Source: Devosia sp. (lineage in GTDB: Bacteria > Pseudomonadota > Alphaproteobacteria > Rhizobiales > Devosiaceae). Taken from it: 6,584 nt of DNA. Location: assembly GCA_016793415.1 (NCBI GenBank), contig JAEUMC010000206.1, positions 1 to 6,584 of the forward strand. Direction: 5' to 3'. This document shows positions 1-6,584 of this stretch, one piece after another. The position numbers and the translations under genes were made by a program. The notes beneath the pieces were generated by a model. The model was not told the DNA's origin. It saw only the letters and a program-made list of their open reading frames with translations, and did no database searches. How positions within the stretch are numbered: position 1 is the first letter of the stretch; each line of letters opens with the position of its first letter.

Positions 1-1400
1 GAACCCACCGTGACGAAATAGGTGACGATCAGGAAGCCGATGCCCGCCATGACGACGTTGAGCTCGCCCGGCACGGCGGCGAACTTCGCCACCGGCTCGT
101 CGAAGTACATCACCTTGACGATGCGCAGGTAGTAGAACGCGCTCACCGCCGAGGCGAGGACGCCGATCACCGCGAGGACGAACAGGTTCTGCTCGACCGC
201 GGCGAGAAACACCTGCCACTTGGCGAAGAATCCGGCCAGCGGCGGCAGGCCGATCAGCGAGAACATCAGGATGGCGATGATGGCGGCGACGAAAGGCCGC
301 TTCTGTGCGAGACCGGCGAGCTCCGAGATCGTCTCCACCGGACCGTTCTCGGTCCGCAGCGCCAGCACGCAGGCGAAGATGCCGACCGTCATGGCGATGT
401 AGATCGCCATGTAGACGGCGACGCCCTCGACGCCCACGGCAGTGCCCGACGAAAGGCCGACCAGCGCGAAGCCGACATGGCCGATCGACGAATAGGCAAG
501 CAGGCGCTTGAGATTGTTCTGCCCGATCGCCGCAAAGGCGGCGAGCACCATCGAGGCGATCGACAGGAAGATGATGATCTGCTGCCAGTCGTGCGTGATC
601 GGGGCAAAGCTGACCGTGGTGACGCGGATGAACAGTGCCATCGCAGCCACCTTCGGCGCCGCGGCAAAGAATGCCGTGACCGGCGTCGGCGCCCCCTCGT
701 AGACGTCCGGCGTCCACATGTGGAACGGCACGGCGGAGATCTTGAAGGCAATACCGGCGAGCAGGAACACCATGCCGAAGATCAGGCCGATCGAACGGCT
801 GTCGAGGGTGATGGCCGCCACGATCTGGTCGATCTGCGTGGTGCCGGTGAAGCCATAGACCAGCGACGCGCCGTAGAGCAGCATGCCGGACGACAGCGCG
901 CCGAGCACGAAATACTTGATGCCTGCCTCGGTGGCCTTCCGGTCCTCGCGCTTCATCGCGGCGACGACGTAGAGCGCCAGGCTCTGCAGCTCGAGCCCGA
1001 TATAGAGACTCATCAGATCATTGGCCGAAACCATGATCATCATGCCCAGCGTCGCCAGCAGCACCAGCACCGCATACTCGAACTTGTCGATGCCATGCTC
1101 TTTGGAGTTGGACAGCGAGATCAGCAGCGTCGCCGCCGCACCGCCCAGCACCAGGGCCTTCATATAGCGGGCGAAGCCATCGACGATGAACACCCCGTTG
1201 AACAGCACGCCGGAGGCCGGCTGCAGCAGCAGAACGGCCAGCACCGCGAGGAGCAGCACAATGGCGACGATCGAAACCGCGGTCGAGCTGATGCCCTTCC
1301 AGAACAGCGACACCAGCAGCACCACTACGGCGCCGACGGCGAGCAGCAGTTCCGGATAGGCGGGGGCGAGCGAAGCGAAGCTCGTGACGTCGGACAGCAT
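1..1400 (-). CDS. nuoN: NADH-quinone oxidoreductase subunit N (antiporter-like subunit, C-terminus cut by window)
   Basis: The first 466 codons of nuoN are present and the frame runs off the low-coordinate edge, so roughly the last 10-20 residues of a usual ~480-residue protein are missing. NuoN (ND2/Nqo14 family) is the antiporter-like subunit nearest NuoK and is expected to have 14 transmembrane helices in bacteria. Channel residues visible on translation are E137 in YIGLELQSLALYVV, K220 in AFKISAVPFHMWTPDVYEGA, K250 in FFAAAPKVAAM and K394 in GFFAKWQVF. They match E133, K217, K247 and K395 of E. coli. The blocks NNLKRLLAYSSIGHVGFAL and GLPPLAGFFAKW are typical. The ATG at 1400-1398 has AGGAG 6 bases upstream, overlapping the nuoM stop. 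It is the last nuo gene in the usual order; whatever follows it is outside the window. Confidence 0.97.
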   Translation of the reverse strand, partial: MLSDVTSFASLAPAYPELLLAVGAVVVLLVSLFWKGISSTAVSIVAIVLLLAVLAVLLLQPASGVLFNGVFIVDGFARYMKALVLGGAAATLLISLSNSKEHGIDKFEYAVLVLLATLGMMIMVSANDLMSLYIGLELQSLALYVVAAMKREDRKATEAGIKYFVLGALSSGMLLYGASLVYGFTGTTQIDQIVAAITLDSRSIGLIFGMVFLLAGIAFKISAVPFHMWTPDVYEGAPTPVTAFFAAAPKVAAMALFIRVTTVSFAPITHDWQQIIIFLSIASMVLAAFAAIGQNNLKRLLAYSSIGHVGFALVGLSSGTAVGVEGVAVYMAIYIAMTVGIFACVLALRTENGPVETISELAGLAQKRPFVAAIIAILMFSLIGLPPLAGFFAKWQVFLAAVEQNLFVLAVIGVLASAVSAFYYLRIVKVMYFDEPVAKFAAVPGELNVVMAGIGFLIVTYFVTVG

Positions 1401-1406
1401 GCCCGT

Positions 1407-1411
1407 CTCCT
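1407..1411 (-). promoter_or_regulatory. Ribosome binding site of nuoN overlapping the nuoM stop
   Basis: AGGAG on the minus strand, 6 bases before the nuoN ATG. Its first two bases are the AG of the nuoM TAG stop. nuoM and nuoN are in the same reading frame, so only GAG ACG GGC separates the stop from the ATG and no earlier start is possible. Confidence 0.75.
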
Positions 1412-2930
1412 AATGGCCGGTCGCCGCGGCGACCGCTTGCGGTGCGGCGCCAATGGCGTTGGCGAAGTTTTCCGCGACAAGGTTCACCGACGCTGCAGTC
1501 GCATCGAGGATCGGCGCGGGGTAGAAGCCGAAGAGGATGGTGAGGATCACCAGCGGCACCAACACGACGACTTCGCGCCGGTCGAGATCGAGGATGCCCT
1601 TCAGCGATTCCTTGGTGAAAGCGCCGAAGATCACCCGGCGATAGAGCCACAGAGCATACGCCGCCGACAGGATCACGCCGAACGCCGCGAAGAACGCCAC
1701 CCAGGTATTGGCCTGGAACGCCGCCAGCATGGTGAGAAACTCGCCGACGAAGCCCGAAGTGCCCGGCAGGCCGACATTGGCCATGGTGAACACCATGAAC
1801 ACCACGGCGTAGCGCGGCATCGGCGAAACCAGTCCGCCATAGGCCTCGATCTCACGGGTGTGCATCCGGTCGTAGACCACGCCGACGCAGAAGAAGAGCG
1901 CCGCCGAGACGATGCCGTGCGAGATCATCTGGAAGATCGCGCCGTGGATGCCATAGATGTTGCCGGTGAAAATCCCCATCGTCACGAAGCCCATGTGGGC
2001 CACCGACGAGTAGGCGATCAGCTTCTTGATATCGGTCTGCACCAGCGCCACGAGCGAGGTGATAATGATCGCCGCGATCGACAGCACGAACACGAAGTTC
2101 GCGAACTGGTGCGAGGCATCGGGGAACATCGAGATCGAGAAGCGGATGAAACCGTAGCCGCCGAGCTTCAGCAGGATCGCAGCCAGGATCACCGAGCCGC
2201 CCGTGGGCGCCTCGACGTGCGCCTCCGGCAGCCAGCGGTGGAACGGCCACATCGGCATCTTCACTGCGAAGGAGGCGAAGAACCCGATCCACAGCCAGGT
2301 CTGCACCTCGGGTGGGAACTTGAAGGTCAGGAGCTTGACGATATCCAGCGTACCGGCCTGCCAGAACATCGCCATGATGGCGATGAGCATCAGCACGGTG
2401 CCGGTGAAGCTGTAGAAGAAGAACTTGTAGGTCGCCTGGATGCGCCGCGCCCCACCCCAGATACCGATGATCAGGAACATCGGGATCAGCGTGCCTTCGA
2501 AGAACACGTAGAACATTGCCAGATCGAGCGTCGCAAAGGCGCCGATCATGAACGTCTCGAGGACCAGGAAGACGATCAGGTATTCCTTCACCCGCTTGGT
2601 GATGGAACCGAAGCTCGAGAGGATCACCGCCGGCATCAGCACCGCGGTAAGCGGGATAAACAGCACCGAGATGCCGTCGACACCCATGCGGTAGCCGATC
2701 GACTCGCCGATCCAGTTGTAGTTCTCGACGAACTGGAAGCCGGTATTCGAGGGGTCGAACTGGTACCAGAGCCAGAGGCTGAGCAGAGCCGTCACCAGCG
2801 TCACGCCGAGCGCGATGTAGCGCGCCAGGTTGTTGGCGGCCTCGTCGCGTCCGCCGACGAACAGCAGCAGCAACGCGCCCAGCGTCGGCAGGAAGGTGAT
2901 GACCGTCAAAAGGTGGTCACTGAAGATCAT
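1410..2930 (-). CDS. nuoM: NADH-quinone oxidoreductase subunit M (antiporter-like subunit)
   Basis: The 506-residue NuoM (ND4/Nqo13 family) is the middle antiporter-like subunit of the membrane arm, with 14 transmembrane helices expected and one proton channel. Channel residues are visible as E145 in [21 protein letters not shown]224 in [21 protein letters not shown]255 in [10 protein letters not shown] and E397 in [10 protein letters not shown]. They match E144, K234, K265 and E407 of E. coli. Other family blocks are [20 protein letters not shown] (296-315) and [15 protein letters not shown] (384-398). Length is close to the 509 residues of E. coli NuoM. The ATG overlaps the nuoL stop. The C-terminus is a weakly conserved Ala-rich tail ending AAATGH. 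The TAG stop is 9 bases before the nuoN start and forms part of its ribosome binding site. Confidence 0.98.
   Translation of the reverse strand: MIFSDHLLTVITFLPTLGALLLLFVGGRDEAANNLARYIALGVTLVTALLSLWLWYQFDPSNTGFQFVENYNWIGESIGYRMGVDGISVLFIPLTAVLMPAVILSSFGSITKRVKEYLIVFLVLETFMIGAFATLDLAMFYVFFEGTLIPMFLIIGIWGGARRIQATYKFFFYSFTGTVLMLIAIMAMFWQAGTLDIVKLLTFKFPPEVQTWLWIGFFASFAVKMPMWPFHRWLPEAHVEAPTGGSVILAAILLKLGGYGFIRFSISMFPDASHQFANFVFVLSIAAIIITSLVALVQTDIKKLIAYSSVAHMGFVTMGIFTGNIYGIHGAIFQMISHGIVSAALFFCVGVVYDRMHTREIEAYGGLVSPMPRYAVVFMVFTMANVGLPGTSGFVGEFLTMLAAFQANTWVAFFAAFGVILSAAYALWLYRRVIFGAFTKESLKGILDLDRREVVVLVPLVILTILFGFYPAPILDATAASVNLVAENFANAIGAAPQAVAAATGH
2927..2930 (-). other. ATGA stop-start overlap of nuoL and nuoM
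   Basis: The four bases ATGA on the minus strand contain the nuoM ATG (2930-2928) and the nuoL TGA stop (2929-2927). This geometry is typical of coupled, re-initiating translation. The upstream Shine-Dalgarno candidate, GGGGGA at 2939-2944 with 8-base spacing, is only moderate, which makes coupling more plausible. Confidence 0.85.
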
Positions 2931-4972
2931 CCCAGGAGTCCCCCGGCGGCGATGGCCCAGGTGAGCAGCGCCGCGATACCGATAAGCATGGCGAAAGCGT
3001 AGTGATAGAGGTAGCCCGACTGGAGCTTCACCACCTTGCCGGTGATGTCCTTGACGCGGTTGCCAAGGCCCTCGGTGATGGTCTTGTCGACCAGCATGTC
3101 GTCAAAGCCCTTCCACAGGGCATTGCCCAGCCACAAGGCCGGCTTGACGAAGATGCGGTCGTAGAGCTCGTCGAAGTACCACTTGTTGAGCAGGAACAGG
3201 TAGAGCCCCGGGTTGGCGTGTGCCAACCGCTTCGGCGCCGCCGGATCGCGGATGTACATCTGGTACGCGGCGGCGAAGCCGAGAAGCATCGCGACCGTCG
3301 CCGACCACTTCACCCAGACCGGTACGCCGTGTGCGGCCTCGAGCAGTTCCTCGGGGACGACAAGTGAGCCCTGGAAGAAGTGCGCGATATGCTCGGCATG
3401 GCCGAAGAACAGGTCGTTGAACACCACGCCCGCCAGCACCGCACCGACGGCCAGCACATAGAGCGGCACCAGCATGACGCTCGGGCTCTCATGCGCGTTG
3501 TCATAGGCGCTACCGTGATGCCCGTGATCGTCATGAGCATGGTCGGCATGCGCCTCGTGGCCATGATGCTGGCCGCGCGGCTCGCCGTGGAAGGTCAGGT
3601 GGATCAGGCGCCACGAGTAGAAGCTCGTGAACATCGCCGCGATCACCAGCGCCCAGAAGGCGATGTAACCGGTCGACGCACCCGCCGCATAGGCGACTTC
3701 GATGATGCCATCCTTCGAAAAGAACCCGGCGAAGCCAAGCGGCGTGCCCGGAATACCGACACCGGTCAGCGCCAGCGTGCCGATGATCATCATCCAGTAG
3801 GTGATCGGGATCTTCTTACGGAGCCCGCCCATGTTCCGCATGTCCTGCTCATGGTGCATCGCATGGATGACCGAGCCGGCGCCGAGGAACAGCAGCGCCT
3901 TGAAGAAGGCGTGGGTGAACAGGTGGAAGATACCGACCGAATAGACCCCTGCCCCCAGCGCCACGAACATGTAGCCGAGCTGCGAGCAGGTCGAATAGGC
4001 GATGACGCGCTTGATGTCGTTCTGCACCAGGCCGACCGTCGCCGCGAAGAACGCCGTCATCGCACCGACCAGCATCACCACGGTCATGGCGAACGGCGAG
4101 AGTTCGAACAGCGGCGACAGGCGCGCCACCATGAACACGCCGGCGGTCACCATGGTGGCCGCATGGATGAGCGCCGACACCGGGGTCGGGCCTACCATCG
4201 CGTCCGGCAGCCAGGTGTGGAGCAGGAACTGCGCCGACTTGCCCATGGCGCCCATGAACAGCAGCAGGCAGACGACGGTCATCGCATCCAGATCCCACGA
4301 CAGGAAGTGGATGACCGGCAGATTGCCCTTGAGGCCGTCGGCCGCATGGAACGCGCCGTCGAAATCGAGGTGACCGAGCACCACGAAGGCAGCGAAGATG
4401 CCCAGCGCGAAACCGAAGTCACCGACGCGGTTGACCACGAAGGCCTTCATTGCGGCGGCGTTGGCCGAGGGCTTCTTGTACCAGAAGCCGATCAGCAGAT
4501 AGGACGCCAGGCCCACGCCTTCCCAGCCGAAGAACATCTGCAGGAAGTTGTCGGCGGTCACCAGCATCAGCATGGCGAAGGTGAACAGCGACAGGTAGGC
4601 GAAGAACCGCGCGCGGTGCGGATCGTCGGCCATGTAGCCGATCGAGTAGAGGTGGACGAGGCTGGAGACCGTGGTCACCACCACCAGCATCACCGCGGTG
4701 AGCGTGTCGACGCGCAGGACCCAGCGCAGGTCGAGCGCACCGGAAACGATCCAGCGCATCACCTCGACCTTGGTCGCCTCGGCATGTCCGCCGGCCTCGG
4801 CCGCTTCCGGCGCAAACCAGAAGCCGGCGAAGACGATCCAGCTCAGCACCGCGGCGGCTATCAGCAGCCCGGTGGTGATGTATTCGCTGGTGCGGTGGCC
4901 GATGATGCGGCCCAGCAAACCTGCGATCAGGGCCCCGACGAGCGGGAAGAATACGATGGCCTGGATAAACAC
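2927..4972 (-). CDS. nuoL: NADH-quinone oxidoreductase subunit L (distal antiporter-like subunit)
   Basis: The 681-residue NuoL (ND5/Nqo12 family) is the outermost of the three antiporter-like subunits, and each is thought to move one proton per cycle. Family knowledge predicts 16 transmembrane helices, including a long lateral helix clamping the membrane arm. Channel residues are all present: E151 in [19 protein letters not shown]245 in [21 protein letters not shown]270 in [13 protein letters not shown]358 in [10 protein letters not shown], and K420-D421 in FAGFFSKD. These match E144, K229, H254, K342, K399 and D400 of E. coli. The C-terminal [12 protein letters not shown] (594-605) and [13 protein letters not shown] (651-663) blocks are also canonical. 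It is about 70 residues longer than E. coli NuoL, partly because of a His-rich loop (462-494). The start is GTG. The stop overlaps the nuoM start (ATGA). Mrp or hydrogenase paralogues are excluded by context and length. Confidence 0.98.
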   Translation of the reverse strand: MFIQAIVFFPLVGALIAGLLGRIIGHRTSEYITTGLLIAAAVLSWIVFAGFWFAPEAAEAGGHAEATKVEVMRWIVSGALDLRWVLRVDTLTAVMLVVVTTVSSLVHLYSIGYMADDPHRARFFAYLSLFTFAMLMLVTADNFLQMFFGWEGVGLASYLLIGFWYKKPSANAAAMKAFVVNRVGDFGFALGIFAAFVVLGHLDFDGAFHAADGLKGNLPVIHFLSWDLDAMTVVCLLLFMGAMGKSAQFLLHTWLPDAMVGPTPVSALIHAATMVTAGVFMVARLSPLFELSPFAMTVVMLVGAMTAFFAATVGLVQNDIKRVIAYSTCSQLGYMFVALGAGVYSVGIFHLFTHAFFKALLFLGAGSVIHAMHHEQDMRNMGGLRKKIPITYWMMIIGTLALTGVGIPGTPLGFAGFFSKDGIIEVAYAAGASTGYIAFWALVIAAMFTSFYSWRLIHLTFHGEPRGQHHGHEAHADHAHDDHGHHGSAYDNAHESPSVMLVPLYVLAVGAVLAGVVFNDLFFGHAEHIAHFFQGSLVVPEELLEAAHGVPVWVKWSATVAMLLGFAAAYQMYIRDPAAPKRLAHANPGLYLFLLNKWYFDELYDRIFVKPALWLGNALWKGFDDMLVDKTITEGLGNRVKDITGKVVKLQSGYLYHYAFAMLIGIAALLTWAIAAGGLLG
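3491..3589 (-). other. Histidine-rich loop of NuoL
   Basis: This stretch encodes NuoL residues 462-494, between the helix ending [10 protein letters not shown] and the helix starting near [10 protein letters not shown]. Nine of the eighteen residues from 469 to 486 are His, mixed with Asp, Glu, Gly and Ala; H462 and H494 flank the cluster. E. coli NuoL has a much shorter loop here with the short HAHA motif. By the standard NuoL topology the loop should face the cytoplasm, which is an inference. The composition could bind metal ions, but nothing in the sequence proves it does. Similar His-rich loops are, to my recollection, common in alphaproteobacterial NuoL. Confidence 0.8.
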
Positions 4973-4976
4973 CGGG

Positions 4977-5297
4977 TCAGCCCTTCAGCGAGTTGACGTC
5001 TTCCACGGCGATCGAGCCGCGGTTGCGATAGAAGATGACGAGGATGGCAAGGCCGATCGCCGCTTCCGCGGCGGCCACGGTGAGGATCAACAGCGCGAAC
5101 ACCTGCCCGGCGAGATCGCCCAGCTGCGACGAGAACGCCACGAAGTTGATGTTCACCGCCAGGAGGATCAGCTCCACCGACATCAGGATGACGATGATGT
5201 TCTTCCTGTTGAGGAAGATCCCGAACACGCCCAGCGTGAAGAGGATCGCCCCGACGGTCAGGTAGTGCCCGAGCCCGATGCCTGTTTCTGCCAGCAT
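4977..5297 (-). CDS. nuoK: NADH-quinone oxidoreductase subunit K
   Basis: The 106-residue NuoK (ND4L/Nqo11 family) is a three-helix membrane subunit that continues the chain of buried charges between the quinone site and the antiporter-like subunits. It has the family blocks [11 protein letters not shown] (10-20), [20 protein letters not shown] (30-49), [14 protein letters not shown] (72-85) and the tail RNRGSI-VED (91-100). The two functionally important glutamates are present as E42 and E78, matching E36 and E72 of the 100-residue E. coli protein with a constant offset of six. The offset reflects a slightly longer N-terminus ([10 protein letters not shown]); no standard start codon lies nearer the conserved part, so I keep the ATG. 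It abuts the nuoJ stop and is followed after 4 bases by the nuoL GTG. Confidence 0.97.
   Translation of the reverse strand: MLAETGIGLGHYLTVGAILFTLGVFGIFLNRKNIIVILMSVELILLAVNINFVAFSSQLGDLAGQVFALLILTVAAAEAAIGLAILVIFYRNRGSIAVEDVNSLKG
4981..4986 (-). promoter_or_regulatory. Ribosome binding site of nuoL inside nuoK
   Basis: GAAGGG on the minus strand, 8 bases before the GTG at 4972. It lies in the last codons of nuoK (Leu-Lys-Gly). It decides the start: in the nuoL frame a TGA lies only five codons before the GTG, and the four codons between (AGG GCT GAC CCG) include no start codon. Confidence 0.65.
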
Positions 5298-5906
5298 TTA
5301 GAGCCCCTGCCCCGATTTGACCTTGACCAGTTCCGTGCCCTCCGAGCGCTTGCGCCCGGTCTGGCGGAAGACATCCTGCCGCTTGACGTTCGACTTGTGC
5401 CTGAGCGTCAGGACGATCGCGCCGATCATGGCGACCAGCAGCACGCCGGCGGCGCCCTGGAACAGGAAGACGTAGCGGGTATAGAGCAGCTGCCCGATGG
5501 CGCGGGTATTGTCGATAGCGGCATCCATCGGCACCGCGGCCGCTGCCCCGGAATCGACCGGCAGCACGAAGCTCCCCGCCACCAGCAGCAGCTCGAGCAA
5601 GAGGATCACGCCGACCACCACACCCACCGGCGCGTATTGCAGCATGCCCTGGCGCAGCGACGCGAAATCGACGTCGAGCATCATGGTGACGAACAGGAAC
5701 AGCACCGCGACGGCGCCGACATAGACGACGATCAGGATCAGCGCCAGGAACTCGGCACCGGCCAGCATGAACAGGCCGGCTGAGTTCACGAACGCCAGGA
5801 TCAGAAACAGCACCGAGTGTACGGGATTGCGCGCTGCGATCACCATCAGCGCCGAGGCGACGGTGATGACCGAGAACACATAGAAGAAGAACAGCGGCAG
5901 CGTCAT
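5298..5906 (-). CDS. nuoJ: NADH-quinone oxidoreductase subunit J
   Basis: The 202-residue NuoJ (ND6/Nqo10 family) is an integral membrane subunit with five expected transmembrane helices. It sits between NuoH and NuoK, and its third helix is thought to change shape during coupling of quinone reduction to proton pumping. That helix is visible as EFLALILIVVYVGAVAVLFL (residues 52-71), with the conserved Glu52 and the YVGAVAVLFLFV core. The preceding RNPVHSVLFLIL block (26-37) is also typical. A variable Ala-rich loop (about 114-135) separates the last two helices. The cytoplasmic tail (about 169-202) is strongly basic and ends KVKSGQGL, as in alphaproteobacteria. The ATG has AAGGGA 5 bases upstream. 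The TAA stop directly abuts the nuoK ATG (TAAATG), with no bases between. Confidence 0.97.
   Translation of the reverse strand: MTLPLFFFYVFSVITVASALMVIAARNPVHSVLFLILAFVNSAGLFMLAGAEFLALILIVVYVGAVAVLFLFVTMMLDVDFASLRQGMLQYAPVGVVVGVILLLELLLVAGSFVLPVDSGAAAAVPMDAAIDNTRAIGQLLYTRYVFLFQGAAGVLLVAMIGAIVLTLRHKSNVKRQDVFRQTGRKRSEGTELVKVKSGQGL
5304..5308 (-). promoter_or_regulatory. Ribosome binding site of nuoK inside nuoJ
   Basis: AGGGG on the minus strand, 6 bases before the nuoK ATG. It is embedded in the last sense codons of nuoJ (Gln-Gly-Leu). It supports the ATG that abuts the nuoJ stop as the real nuoK start. Confidence 0.65.
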
Positions 5907-5911
5907 CTCGA

Positions 5912-5917
5912 TCCCTT
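5912..5917 (-). promoter_or_regulatory. Ribosome binding site of nuoJ overlapping the nuoI stop
   Basis: AAGGGA on the minus strand, 5 bases before the nuoJ ATG. Its two A bases are the last two bases of the nuoI TAA stop, so a ribosome terminating on nuoI sits on the nuoJ initiation site. Confidence 0.7.
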
Positions 5918-6404
5918 ACCGGTACGGCGCGTCGGCAGCGAGGTTGGCCGCGATCTCGCGCTCCCAACGATCGCCATTGGCGAGCAGCTTCTCTTTCGAG
6001 AAATACAGCTCCTCGCGCGTTTCGGTCGCGAATTCGAAGTTCGGCCCCTCGACGATGGCGTCGACCGGGCAGGCCTCCTGGCAGAAGCCGCAATAGATGC
6101 ACTTCACCATGTCGATGTCGTAGCGCACCGTGCGGCGGGTGCCGTCGTTCTGGCGCGGGCCGGCCTCGATGGTGATGGCCTGCGCCGGGCAGATCGCTTC
6201 GCAGAGCTTACAGGCGATGCAGCGCTCTTCGCCATTGGGATAGCGGCGCAGCGCGTGCTCGCCGCGGAAGCGCGGCGAATACGGGATCTTCTCGAACGGG
6301 TAGTTCACGGTCTTCTTGGGCGCAAAGAAGTAGCGCATCGCCAGGAAGAAGGCGCCGACGAACTCTTTCAGCAGCAGGCCGTTGAGGAACTGGGCGAAAC
6401 GCAT
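5916..6404 (-). CDS. nuoI: NADH-quinone oxidoreductase subunit I (2x[4Fe-4S] ferredoxin-like, TYKY type)
   Basis: The 162-residue NuoI carries clusters N6a and N6b, which relay electrons from the peripheral arm toward NuoB and the quinone site on the cytoplasmic side of the membrane. Two complete CxxCxxCxxxCP motifs are visible: C62, C65, C68, C72 ([12 protein letters not shown]) and C102, C105, C108, C112 ([12 protein letters not shown]). The N-terminal part (about 1-30) is a hydrophobic, amphipathic stretch that anchors the protein to the membrane arm. It is followed by the conserved [25 protein letters not shown] block typical of the mitochondrial TYKY and alphaproteobacterial form. Length is normal for alphaproteobacteria. 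The ATG start is supported by GGAGGG 8 bases upstream and overlaps the nuoH stop. nuoJ follows after 9 bases. No key residue is missing. Confidence 0.98.
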   Translation of the reverse strand: MRFAQFLNGLLLKEFVGAFFLAMRYFFAPKKTVNYPFEKIPYSPRFRGEHALRRYPNGEERCIACKLCEAICPAQAITIEAGPRQNDGTRRTVRYDIDMVKCIYCGFCQEACPVDAIVEGPNFEFATETREELYFSKEKLLANGDRWEREIAANLAADAPYR

Positions 6405-6584
6405 CAGACGGACCCTCCGTGCCAGCCCCAGCCGGTGAGCTGGAGAACCGCGGCGACGACGATCACCATGACGAGCGAGATCGGCAGGAAGACCTTCCAG
6501 CCGATGCGCATCAGCTGGTCATAGCGGTAGCGCGGCACGATCGCCTTGGCCATCGCGAACATGAAAAACACCAGGCAGAGCTTG
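6404..6584 (-). CDS. nuoH: NADH-quinone oxidoreductase subunit H, C-terminal end (partial)
   Basis: This is the 3' end of nuoH: 59 codons and a TGA stop, with the start lying beyond the window edge. NuoH (ND1/Nqo8 family) is the membrane subunit that forms the quinone-binding chamber with NuoB and NuoD and begins the proton pathway at the heel of complex I. The visible part contains the family's C-terminal signature [14 protein letters not shown], a cytoplasmic segment, followed by VFLPISL and a hydrophobic stretch matching the last transmembrane helix, then a short tail ending GWHGGSV. The helix before the signature reads [12 protein letters not shown], with Lys where E. coli NuoH and human ND1 have Arg (IRAS/IRTA). 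I recall this as usual in alphaproteobacteria. The stop overlaps the nuoI start by one base (TGATG). Identity is secure from motif and position. Confidence 0.95.
   Translation of the reverse strand, partial: KLCLVFFMFAMAKAIVPRYRYDQLMRIGWKVFLPISLVMVIVVAAVLQLTGWGWHGGSV
6413..6418 (-). promoter_or_regulatory. Ribosome binding site of nuoI
   Basis: GGAGGG on the minus strand, 8 bases before the nuoI ATG. It is the strongest Shine-Dalgarno match in the window. It lies inside the last codons of nuoH, which fits coupled translation across the TGATG junction. Confidence 0.75.

Noticed and set aside
1018..1650. 210-codon minus-strand open frame over the nuoM/nuoN junction.
   Set aside because: It is out of frame with both genes, low-complexity Arg/Ala/Gly-rich, and lacks any motif.
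477..3002. 841-codon open frame on the plus strand, His/Arg/Glu-rich, resembling a large hydrophilic protein.
   Set aside because: It lies in exact antisense codon register with nuoM and nuoN, which share one frame, and its composition is the complement of hydrophobic codons. It has no recognisable domain.
1..4972. NuoL/NuoM/NuoN as Mrp antiporter or membrane hydrogenase (Hyf/Ech) subunits instead of complex I.
   Set aside because: The three paralogues occur together in L-M-N order directly after nuoH-I-J-K, with complex I lengths and residues; Mrp and hydrogenase loci have different neighbours.
3380..4996. 538-codon plus-strand open frame.
   Set aside because: It is the exact antisense-register mirror of nuoL, kept open by the absence of TTA, CTA and TCA codons in that part of nuoL.
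4671..5783. 370-codon plus-strand open frame.
   Set aside because: It is in antisense register with nuoJ and nuoK, and both sense genes are unmistakable.
1401..5915. Possible internal promoters, terminators or small RNAs between genes.
   Set aside because: The gaps are 0-9 bases and consist of stop codons and ribosome binding sites; no hairpin plus T-tract or promoter pair could fit.
4927..6102. 391-codon minus-strand open frame spanning nuoI, nuoJ and nuoK.
   Set aside because: It is an out-of-frame shadow with an Arg/Gly/Ala-rich translation crossing three real genes; no family motif.
5817..6524. 235-codon plus-strand open frame.
   Set aside because: It is the antisense-register mirror of nuoI, which carries eight correctly spaced cluster cysteines on the other strand.

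Overview
The window is a piece of a bacterial nuo operon, encoding the proton-pumping type I NADH:quinone oxidoreductase (respiratory complex I). Every gene lies on the minus strand, so transcription runs from the high-coordinate end to the low-coordinate end: nuoH (3' end only) - nuoI - nuoJ - nuoK - nuoL - nuoM - nuoN (almost complete, cut by the window edge). This is the conserved distal half of the standard H-I-J-K-L-M-N order. No other gene, RNA gene, mobile element, CRISPR array or long non-coding stretch is visible. The largest gap between genes is 9 bases.

The DNA is clearly GC-rich with strongly GC-biased third codon positions. Several protein features suggest an alphaproteobacterium: a 162-residue NuoI of the TYKY type, a NuoH tail reading [15 protein letters not shown], a NuoJ ending in a basic tail plus KVKSGQGL, and a long NuoL with a His-rich loop. 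Sphingomonadales or a near relative is my best guess, from remembered family resemblance and not from a search.

Layout, in transcription order. 6584-6404 holds the last 59 codons of nuoH, the quinone-site/heel subunit. 6404-5916 is nuoI, carrying the two [4Fe-4S] clusters that pass electrons toward the last cluster in NuoB. 5906-5298 and 5297-4977 are nuoJ and nuoK, small membrane subunits linking the quinone site to the antiporter-like subunits through buried acidic residues. 4972-2927, 2930-1410 and 1400-1 are nuoL, nuoM and nuoN, three mutually paralogous antiporter-like subunits forming the membrane arm. Each keeps the buried Glu and Lys residues expected of a working proton channel, so the complex looks functional.

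The six gene junctions are extremely tight: TGATG, a 9-base gap, TAAATG, a 4-base gap, ATGA, and a 9-base gap. Each downstream gene has a Shine-Dalgarno-like sequence inside or overlapping the end of the preceding gene, which suggests translational coupling along one polycistronic mRNA. No internal promoter or terminator is evident; the operon promoter must lie outside the window, upstream of nuoH.

I found no undescribed system. The points most worth a second look are the dense histidine cluster in a NuoL loop, the GTG start of nuoL, and long plus-strand open frames that are explained as exact codon-register mirrors of the nuo genes.
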